11,147 bases of DNA from Syntrophomonadaceae bacterium (lineage in GTDB: Bacteria > Bacillota > Dethiobacteria > DTU022 > UBA8154), in assembly GCA_007122565.1 (NCBI GenBank), contig SKTJ01000204.1:1-11147 (forward strand). The letters run 5' to 3'. Shown here one piece after another: positions 6,911 to 11,147 of the stretch. Every line of letters starts with the position of its first letter. Positions within the stretch are counted from its first letter, which is position 1. A program made the position numbers and the translations under genes. The notes beneath the pieces were generated by a model, which did no database searches, was not told the DNA's origin, and worked only from the letters and a program-made list of their open reading frames with translations.

Positions 6911-7569
6911 AACGTCAAACAATTACCATCCATGTGCATCGTTTTAACCCTGAAGCGGATATAAAGCCTGTCTGGAAAGCCTATGCAGTGCCTTATGAAA
7001 ACAAAAATACCGTCCTGGGTGCCCTGCAATATATCCAGGAGAAAATTGACCCTTCCCTGGCTTTCAGATACGGATGCAGATACAGGCGCTGCGGGCTTTG
7101 CGCTGTTGAAATTAATGGTAAGCCTGCTATGGCCTGTTACACTTATGCAGAGGATGGGTTGCGAGTCGGCCCCCTTTCCGGCTTGCACCTGATTAGAGAC
7201 CTGGTTGTTGACCGTAAGAGCTTTTTTGAAGAATTAAAGAAATACTCCCTTTACCTGGAGCCATCTGACGGTCATAACGCCAGGGGCACTCCTGTAATGG
7301 AGCCGGAACAAGGGGCCAGGTTGCGCAGTTGCCTGGAATGCCTTTCCTGTATCTCCCGCTGTCCGAACCGTTCAAGCGGGGAGGGTTTTGGGGTTCCCCT
7401 TATCTATGTCAGGCTGGCCCAACTCCATTTTGATCCCCGTGACAGAAAAGATCGGTTGGCACAGGCAAAGCTGTTAGGGATTGACCGCTGCCGCAACTGT
7501 AACAAGTGCTTCTGCCCCAATGGCATTGCCATCATAAAAGACGCCATCAAGCCCTTACTGGGTGGTTAA
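6907..7569 (+). CDS. SdhB/FrdB-like iron-sulfur subunit, probable CTG start
   Basis: A 220-residue electron-transfer partner of the preceding flavoprotein. The N-terminal ferredoxin domain uses C57, C62, C65 and C77 for a 2Fe-2S cluster (CRYRRCGLC, then C). The C-terminal domain has C142, C145, C148 and C152 (CLECLSCISRCP) and C195, C198, C201 and C203 (CRNCNKCFCP). The start is unusual. The first beta strand of the family (KRQTITIHVHRFNP) is encoded upstream of GTG 6934, and the only start-like codon preceding it in frame is CTG 6907, which overlaps the flavoprotein stop as CTGA. AGAGGTGGTGAGG upstream can serve as ribosome binding site. GTG 6934 (211 residues) has none and would delete the strand. 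The final motif C-x2-C-x2-C-x-C-P is two residues shorter than the usual C-x3-C-P ending, and C198 could allow a 4Fe-4S rather than a 3Fe-4S cluster. No SdhC/D-type anchor follows. Confidence 0.87.
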   Translation: MKRQTITIHVHRFNPEADIKPVWKAYAVPYENKNTVLGALQYIQEKIDPSLAFRYGCRYRRCGLCAVEINGKPAMACYTYAEDGLRVGPLSGLHLIRDLVVDRKSFFEELKKYSLYLEPSDGHNARGTPVMEPEQGARLRSCLECLSCISRCPNRSSGEGFGVPLIYVRLAQLHFDPRDRKDRLAQAKLLGIDRCRNCNKCFCPNGIAIIKDAIKPLLGG

Positions 7570-7610
7570 CTAACCTGTGAACAGGCGATGGAGATTTATG
7601 CTTATCCGCA

Positions 7611-7636
7611 GCATGGAATTAGCATGAAAAGGCATG
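7611..7636 (+). repeat. Three GCATG direct repeats spaced about one helical turn
   Basis: GCATG occurs at 7611, 7622 and 7632, spaced 11 and 10 bases, so all copies face the same side of the helix. The array ends 53 bases upstream of the -35 box of the promoter at 7690, a typical activator position. The repeats are visible; a regulatory role is inferred. Confidence 0.35.
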
Positions 7637-7689
7637 ATTTGCGGTCAAAGAACTCTCAAAGCAACCTACAATTATGGCAAAATATTAAG

Positions 7690-7718
7690 TTGACAAAAGA
7701 AAGGAAAAATTCTATAAT
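7690..7718 (+). promoter_or_regulatory. Consensus sigma-A promoter for the CoA ligase operon
   Basis: TTGACA at 7690-7695 and TATAAT at 7713-7718 are both perfect six-of-six matches with a 17-base spacer. The expected transcription start is near 7725. It should drive the CoA ligase, the small downstream gene and possibly the TRAP genes, giving a leader of about 260 bases. A promoter this strong in a catabolic operon implies tight repression, consistent with the palindrome at the start site. Confidence 0.85.
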
Positions 7719-7725
7719 GTATAAA

Positions 7726-7737
7726 ACAAACGGTTGT
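7726..7737 (+). promoter_or_regulatory. Operator-like palindrome at the transcription start
   Basis: ACAAACGGTTGT is symmetric at ten of twelve positions (ACAA....TTGT arms, CG centre). It begins 8 bases after the -10 box and covers the predicted start of transcription, the classic position for a repressor such as a TetR-family protein. The cognate regulator is not in the window. Confidence 0.45.
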
Positions 7738-7745
7738 CAGGCGAA

Positions 7746-7755
7746 CTAATATTAG
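7746..7755 (+). promoter_or_regulatory. Perfect ten-base palindrome CTAATATTAG
   Basis: The site equals its own reverse complement and lies about 20 bases after the predicted transcription start. A related sequence, GTAATATTTAG, occurs at 7776-7786. It could be a second operator, but AT-rich palindromes also arise by chance. Confidence 0.3.
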
Positions 7756-7933
7756 GAAAAGGAAAGAGAAAGGAAGTAATATTTAGCGACGTATGGCCGT
7801 TCTTAATTGCAGCTGCTGTTTGCATTGCCCTTTTGATTATTTTCCCTTTAAATTGCCCTGTACTTGCCAAGTTTATAAAGTAACATCTGCACACCAGATA
7901 AAGTTTATGCAGAAATATATAAAGATAAGCCAG

Positions 7934-7959
7934 TTACCAAAATATTTAAGTATTGGTAA
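7934..7959 (+). promoter_or_regulatory. Inverted repeat TTACCAA-N12-TTGGTAA before the CoA ligase
   Basis: Two perfect seven-base arms (7934-7940 and 7953-7959) flank twelve AT-rich bases. The repeat ends 17 bases before the ribosome binding site AAAAGGGG (7973-7980). It may be a regulator-binding site or a weak leader hairpin; nothing in the sequence separates these. Confidence 0.35.
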
Positions 7960-7986
7960 TTTAATAAACTGTAAAAGGGGATTTAT

Positions 7987-9324
7987 GTGCAAATGAAAAA
8001 CACAGATTTATACTGGAACCTATTGTTAGAAACGCTGCCCCGGGATAAGTTGAAAGCACTTCAATTTAAAAAGTTTAAGCGTATTGTGAAATGGGGTTAT
8101 GAAAACTCGAAATTATACCGTCGCATTTATGATGAGGCAGGCTTTACACCGGATGATTTGCAGACATGGGGAGACATCTCCAAGGTGCCAATGTTGGAAA
8201 AGGAGCATTACAGGACAGCGCAGGCAAAGGACCCATGGCCTTATGGGGACAGCCTTTGTGTTCCCATTGAGAAGGTAACAGAATATCGCCAGACCAGCGG
8301 TACAACCGGGCAACCTGTTTACCAGCCCGACACCTGGCAGGACTGGGAATGGCAAAGTGAGTGCTGGTCTTATATTCTCTATGCCCAGGGTTTCAGGGAT
8401 ACGGATCGCGTCTTTATTCCTTTTGGTTATAATGTTTTTACCGCTTATTGGAACGGCCATTATGCTTGTGAAAAAGTAGGTTGCGAAGTGGTCCCCGGCG
8501 GGATTTTGAATACGGAGGAGCGACTGCTCAAGATTAAAGAACTGCGGGCTACGGCGATGATGGCTACTCCTACATATGTTTTAGGGATGGCGGAGACCTG
8601 CCGTAAGAAGCTGGGAATCGATCCGGCTGAGCTTACTATAGAAAAAATTCTTTGCGCCGGTGAGCCTGGCGCCAGTGTCCCTGCCACAAAAAAACGTATG
8701 GAAGAAGCCTGGGGAGCAAAAGTGTATGATCATGTGGGAGCGACAGAAATTGGTGGCTGGTCTTATGAGTGTACTTCACAGCCGGGAGGCCCTCATGTCA
8801 ATGAAGCCTTTTTCCTGGTGGAGTTGCTCGATATAGACACGGGAGAACCTATCGAAGAGCCGTATCGGCCAGGCAAAATAGTAATTACTACTTTTGACCG
8901 CCTGGCGCAGCCTTGTATCAGGTTTGATTCGAAAGATGTGAGCATGTGGGGTGACCCCTGTACATGCGGCAGAACGTTTCGTGTTCTGCAAGGTGGAGTC
9001 CACGGAAGAGTTGACCATATTACAAAGGTAAAAGGGGTATTATTCAGTCCTGTGTCTGTAGAGGAAGTAGTCCGCGGTATCCCCGAACTGGGGGACGAAT
9101 ACGAACTTGTCGTTACCAAAAAAGGCGATGTGGACGTGATCACCCTGAAAGTGGAACTGGATCCCCAATCCGGTACTACGCCCGAGCAACTACAGCCTAA
9201 CCTGGAAAGACAACTCCGCCTCAAAACCAACCTGGCCTACAAAATTGAATTTCATCCCTTTGGCAACCTGCCCCGTTATCAAGTTAAAGCTAAGCGTTTC
9301 AAAGATCTGCGCAAGCACGTATAA
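7987..9324 (+). CDS. Phenylacetate-CoA ligase family (PaaK-like) AMP-forming acyl/aryl-CoA ligase
   Basis: A 445-residue cytoplasmic adenylate-forming enzyme that activates a carboxylic acid with ATP and CoA. The phosphate loop TSGTTGQP is at 103-110, the YDHVGATEIGG motif at 247-257, the IRFDSKD region at 311-317, CTCGRT at 325-330 (a Cys pair common in PaaK-like enzymes), the hinge GRVDHITKVKG at 340-350, and the C-terminal GNLPRYQVKAKR at 426-437, where K434 is the probable adenylation lysine. Length fits PaaK (about 430-440). GTG 7987 is taken because AAAAGGGG lies 6 bases upstream; ATG 7993, two codons on, has 12-base spacing and is the alternative. The gene follows a strong promoter and precedes a 61-residue gene and a TRAP uptake system, which suggests activation of the imported acid. 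The substrate could be phenylacetate, benzoate-like, indoleacetate-like or another arylalkanoate; the family is too broad to choose. Confidence 0.9.
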   Translation: MQMKNTDLYWNLLLETLPRDKLKALQFKKFKRIVKWGYENSKLYRRIYDEAGFTPDDLQTWGDISKVPMLEKEHYRTAQAKDPWPYGDSLCVPIEKVTEYRQTSGTTGQPVYQPDTWQDWEWQSECWSYILYAQGFRDTDRVFIPFGYNVFTAYWNGHYACEKVGCEVVPGGILNTEERLLKIKELRATAMMATPTYVLGMAETCRKKLGIDPAELTIEKILCAGEPGASVPATKKRMEEAWGAKVYDHVGATEIGGWSYECTSQPGGPHVNEAFFLVELLDIDTGEPIEEPYRPGKIVITTFDRLAQPCIRFDSKDVSMWGDPCTCGRTFRVLQGGVHGRVDHITKVKGVLFSPVSVEEVVRGIPELGDEYELVVTKKGDVDVITLKVELDPQSGTTPEQLQPNLERQLRLKTNLAYKIEFHPFGNLPRYQVKAKRFKDLRKHV

Positions 9325-9332
9325 AAAGGAGG
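9323..9332 (+). promoter_or_regulatory. Ribosome binding site fixing the start of the 61-residue protein
   Basis: AAAAAGGAGG starts immediately after the CoA ligase stop codon. It is 9 bases before GTG 9342 but only 3 before TTG 9336, favouring GTG 9342. Confidence 0.6.
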
Positions 9333-9341
9333 TTTTTGATT

Positions 9342-9527
9342 GTGCTTTCTCCAGAAATTGACTACAAAGAAATGGACCGCATCATCGGGGATGTAAAGTC
9401 GAACATACAAAGACTAATGGAGGTGTCCGGCGGCATACAATGTGTGGACCGCAACTGCGAGCGTATCATGGCCGCGATCAAGATGCTGGAATTAAACATC
9501 TCGGATGTTCAGGAGTTGTTACCATAG
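9342..9527 (+). CDS. Small conserved-looking protein of unknown function downstream of the CoA ligase
   Basis: A 61-residue protein that I do not recognise. It begins MLSPEIDYKEMDRIIGDVKS and appears almost wholly alpha-helical, with two amphipathic helices (about residues 6-28 and 37-61) joined by a short turn with Gly30, Gly31, C34 and C39. There is no signal peptide or membrane segment. GTG 9342 is chosen because of the ribosome binding site at 9323-9332; TTG 9336 would add two residues. It lies 17 bases after the CoA ligase stop and is almost certainly co-transcribed with it. The layout suggests an accessory or regulatory partner of the ligase, or a small helical-hairpin metal or redox protein using the Cys pair; neither is shown by the sequence. 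That it is a real gene is likely from the ribosome binding site and tight spacing. Confidence 0.65.
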   Translation: MLSPEIDYKEMDRIIGDVKSNIQRLMEVSGGIQCVDRNCERIMAAIKMLELNISDVQELLP

Positions 9528-9757
9528 AGAGCCGCTACAAATGGTTACTGCTTCTTTTTCTTTTAACCGTATATTTTTAGTGTAGGAAGCATTGTAAATA
9601 TACAGCGGGTGGCAGTGGGGACCATGAGCAAGAAGCAGCACAGAGTCTTAGATAAGTTTCCAAGTGTACTATATTAGAAGGAGGTGTGTGTAAATACCAA
9701 ATTAAAAACAAATTTCCGTAAATAAAGAGGGTAAAACGATTATCGAAAGGAGAAATC
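9528..9757 (+). other. Intergenic region before the TRAP transporter genes
   Basis: This 230-base gap holds a pyrimidine-rich run (9549-9564), no clear terminator hairpin, no convincing promoter, and a near-perfect but ownerless ribosome binding site AGAAGGAGG at 9676-9684 followed only by frames of about a dozen codons. The ribosome binding site actually used by the next gene is AAAGGAG at 9746-9752, 5 bases before its ATG. Confidence 0.4.
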
Positions 9758-10912
9758 ATGAGTTTAAAAAAATCTCTATTATTCGTATTGGCTGGTTTAA
9801 TGATGCTTTCTTTTGTGGGGTGTGCTTCTGAGACCCAGCCAGCACCTGCAGAAGCACCTGCAGAAGCACCTTCAGAGGAACCTGCAGAAGAACCTTTGGC
9901 AAGTGTAACACTTAGATTTGCCAATTATTTTCCTGAGGGAGCTGGTCCCGGCCAGATGGGTCTGCGTTTTATCGAAGGTGTAGAGAGGGTCACAGATGGA
10001 AGAGTTTCTATTGAGTATTATCCCGGTGGAATGCTTATCGGTCCCGGTGAAATGTACGACGGTGTAGTTGAGGGGATAGCTGATATTGGTTTTACCAATG
10101 TTGCCTATAATTTTGGTCGCTTTCGCGAGTCCGAACTCCTTGATCTTCCGCTGGGCTTTCCCAATGCCTGGGTGGCAAACCGTGTCGTAGCTGATTTTTA
10201 TGATAAATACCAACCAGAAGAATGGAATGACGTTCATGTAATTACTTTTCAGACATCTCCGGTAAACACCATAATAACCCAAGGAATACGTGTTCAAACA
10301 CCGGCAGACTTGCGCGGCCTTACGTTAAGGGGCACTGGTTATATATCCAGACTTGTGGAGGCCTTTGGTGCGGCTGCCCGCGATGTGGCTATGCCGGATG
10401 CCTATGATTACTTAGAGCGGGGCGTCATAGATGGACTGTTAATCCCATATGAAACTGTAAATAGTTTTGCTTATGGGGAAGTCACGGACCATGCTCTTGA
10501 AGTCTGGGAACTTGGTCAGGTTTACACGTTTTTCTTAGTCGCGAATAACGATTCGTGGAGTAAGATTTCTCCGCAGGATCAGGAAGCTATTGCCAGCTTT
10601 GTTGAAGACGAGTTTCGTGAGACTTATATAGATATATGGAACTCGATTGATATCGGAGGGAAGCAATTTGCGATTGATGCAGGTTATACGATTTCAACAG
10701 TGCCTGAATCGGAACTTCCTGAATGGAGAGCAATGGCCGATACTGTTATAGACGAATATCTTACAAATATGGTTAGCAATGGCTATGATGAAGCAGAATT
10801 GAGAGAAAAAATGGATTTTGTGCGTGAGCGTATTGATTACTGGCTGGAAAGGCAAGTTGAAGCAGGTGTTAAGTCTTCAACAGGCCCGCCGGAAGTTAGA
10901 GTTGAATGGTAA
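9758..10912 (+). CDS. TRAP transporter solute-binding lipoprotein (DctP family)
   Basis: A 384-residue extracytoplasmic binding protein that captures an organic acid and delivers it to the membrane permeases of a Na+- or H+-driven TRAP system. The N-terminus has a KK-rich region, a hydrophobic stretch and the lipobox LSFVGC, with C22 as lipid-anchor cysteine, as expected in a Gram-positive. An Ala/Pro/Glu linker (29-47) connects to the fold, which begins VTLRFANYFPEG. The DctP signature DLRGLTLRGTG (184-194) contains R191, the family's usual carboxylate-binding arginine. MPDAYDYLERGVIDGLLIP (212-230) matches the conserved segment in which the ligand-dependent hinge lies. The ATG is supported by AAAGGAG at 9746-9752. 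Downstream are a strong stem-loop and the small permease. Position after the PaaK-like ligase suggests an aromatic or arylalkanoic acid ligand; this is inference. Confidence 0.93.
   Translation: MSLKKSLLFVLAGLMMLSFVGCASETQPAPAEAPAEAPSEEPAEEPLASVTLRFANYFPEGAGPGQMGLRFIEGVERVTDGRVSIEYYPGGMLIGPGEMYDGVVEGIADIGFTNVAYNFGRFRESELLDLPLGFPNAWVANRVVADFYDKYQPEEWNDVHVITFQTSPVNTIITQGIRVQTPADLRGLTLRGTGYISRLVEAFGAAARDVAMPDAYDYLERGVIDGLLIPYETVNSFAYGEVTDHALEVWELGQVYTFFLVANNDSWSKISPQDQEAIASFVEDEFRETYIDIWNSIDIGGKQFAIDAGYTISTVPESELPEWRAMADTVIDEYLTNMVSNGYDEAELREKMDFVRERIDYWLERQVEAGVKSSTGPPEVRVEW
9842..9897 (+). repeat. 12-base tandem repeat encoding the Ala/Pro/Glu linker of the binding protein
   Basis: About 4.5 copies of a unit like GCACCTGCAGAA run in frame and encode APAE, APAE, APSE, EPAE and EPL. 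The first two copies are identical and later ones diverge. Such units can expand or contract by slippage without a frameshift, so the length of the linker tethering the binding protein to the membrane may vary between strains. Confidence 0.8.
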
Positions 10913-10930
10913 GGTAAGCAGTGGGAGAAA

Positions 10931-10967
10931 AGATATGGGCTGTCATTATTAATGGCAGCCCATATCT
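10931..10967 (+). promoter_or_regulatory. Strong stem-loop between the binding-protein and small-permease genes
   Basis: Arms AGATATGGGCTG (10931-10942) and CAGCCCATATCT (10956-10967) are perfectly complementary over 12 bases. The stem continues through a T-G pair and CATT/AATG, closing on a three-base loop (ATT), 17 pairs in all. No T run follows on the + strand, so it is unlikely to be a full terminator. It more likely protects or attenuates the transcript so that more binding protein than permease is made. On the - strand TTTTCTCCC follows, so it might terminate weakly in that direction. Confidence 0.75.
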
Positions 10968-11008
10968 AAAATGCAGGCCAAATGTTTTTGAAGAAAGGGG
11001 CGCTAGTA

Positions 11009-11147
11009 GTGCAAGTAAAGCGATTTCCTAAAAATGCAGCACAATACTTAGAATGGTTAGGAATAGTTGGCATATTAGCCATGTTGTTGTTTACAACTAT
11101 TGATGTAATAGGTGCCAATCTTTTCAATAACCCTCTTAGAGGTGGAA
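11009..11147 (+). CDS. TRAP transporter small permease (DctQ family), N-terminal part, runs off the window
   Basis: The first 46 codons of a small integral membrane subunit of the TRAP system; about 110-130 more residues are expected beyond the window. The start MQVKRFPKNAAQYLEWLG leads into a first membrane helix, and IDVIGANLFNNPLRG matches the family pattern D-V-x-G-R-x-x-F-N-x-P-x-x-G, although the usual Arg after Gly is Ala here. GTG 11009 is chosen because AAAGGGG (10994-11000) lies 8 bases upstream. An in-frame ATG at 10982 would add nine residues but has only a weak ribosome binding site. It lies 96 bases after the binding-protein stop, across the stem-loop. A large permease gene should follow outside the window. 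Confidence 0.85.
   Translation, partial: MQVKRFPKNAAQYLEWLGIVGILAMLLFTTIDVIGANLFNNPLRGG

Larger units (their letters stand above)
7725..7883 (+). pseudogene. Apparent C-terminal relic of a TRAP transporter large permease (DctM-like)
   Basis: Between in-frame stops at 7722 and 7881 the frame reads KGKRKEVIFS followed by DVWPFLIAAAVCIALLIIFP and then LNCPVLAKFIK. Large TRAP permeases usually end with a short polar loop, a rgvlPF-type start of the last membrane helix, a run ending in a FP pair, and a short cytoplasmic tail, and this segment follows that layout. It has no ATG or GTG start (only TTG 7734, without a ribosome binding site) and no permease-like sequence upstream, so it would be a truncated remnant of about 52 codons. 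It also overlaps the promoter start site and the operator. An intact TRAP system begins 2 kb downstream, so the relic may mark a rearrangement. A chance hydrophobic frame is the main alternative. Confidence 0.42.
7570..7986 (+). other. 417-base intergenic regulatory region
   Basis: No complete gene is seen in this gap. From 5' to 3' it holds three GCATG repeats (7611, 7622, 7632), a perfect sigma-A promoter (7690-7718), an imperfect palindrome at the expected transcription start (7726-7737), a perfect ten-base palindrome (7746-7755), a frame that reads like the end of a TRAP large permease (7725-7883), and an inverted repeat TTACCAA/TTGGTAA (7934-7959) just before the CoA ligase. No clear terminator follows the iron-sulfur gene; CCTG-TGAA-CAGG at about 7574-7585 is too small. 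Confidence 0.6.

Noticed and set aside
7588..7746. ATG-initiated frame of about 50 codons spanning the strong promoter
   Set aside because: No ribosome binding site, unremarkable composition, and it runs across a consensus promoter.
7793..7996. 67-codon + strand frame before the CoA ligase, rich in Cys
   Set aside because: The purine-rich site upstream is about 16 bases away, too far; the frame overlaps the ligase start; and the alternative frame here reads more like a membrane-protein tail.
9600..9640. Sigma-54 promoter at TGGCAGTGGGG upstream of the TRAP genes
   Set aside because: The GG element is only partial, and no GC element (TTGCW) follows at the required spacing.
1..11147. CRISPR array, tRNA or rRNA genes, transposase or integrase genes
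   Set aside because: No regularly spaced repeats with unique spacers, no cloverleaf or rRNA-like sequence, and no mobile-element protein motifs were seen on either strand.

Overview
The window looks like part of the chromosome of a strictly anaerobic Gram-positive bacterium of the Bacillota (Clostridia), plausibly a Peptococcaceae-type sulfate reducer or syntroph such as Desulfotomaculum or Pelotomaculum. This placement is inference from several signs: strong AGGAGG-type ribosome binding sites, frequent GTG and TTG starts, a consensus sigma-A promoter, oxygen-sensitive metalloenzymes, and the kinds of genes present. All recognised genes are on the + strand.

Layout. (1) Positions 1-1021: the end of a tungsten-type aldehyde:ferredoxin oxidoreductase (BamB-like), followed at once by its polyferredoxin partner (BamC-like). 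(2) 1254-4966: a complete three-subunit molybdenum hydroxylase in the order FAD subunit, 2Fe-2S subunit, molybdopterin subunit. The large subunit resembles 4-hydroxybenzoyl-CoA reductase, but the FAD subunit lacks the extra 4Fe-4S ligands of that enzyme. (3) 5225-7569: a soluble two-subunit enzyme of the succinate dehydrogenase/fumarate reductase superfamily, made of a flavoprotein and an overlapping iron-sulfur subunit. It has no membrane anchor, and several residues that bind dicarboxylates are replaced. (4) 7570-7986: a 417-base regulatory gap with a perfect sigma-A promoter, operator-like palindromes and what appears to be the stranded C-terminus of a TRAP large permease. (5) 7987-9527: a PaaK-type aryl/acyl-CoA ligase and a 61-residue protein of unknown function. 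(6) 9758-11147: a TRAP transporter, with the lipoprotein solute-binding protein, a strong intercistronic stem-loop and the first 46 codons of the small permease.

Working model (inference). The TRAP system imports an organic, probably aromatic or arylalkyl, acid. The PaaK-like enzyme activates it to a CoA thioester. The molybdenum hydroxylase removes or adds a ring hydroxyl. The BamBC-like pair and the divergent fumarate-reductase-like pair carry out low-potential electron transfer or reduction of an unsaturated intermediate. The most novel element is the flavoprotein/iron-sulfur pair at 5225-7569: its fold and part of its catalytic set are retained, but its altered substrate pocket and odd cluster spacing suggest a reductase or dehydrogenase with an uncharacterised substrate.
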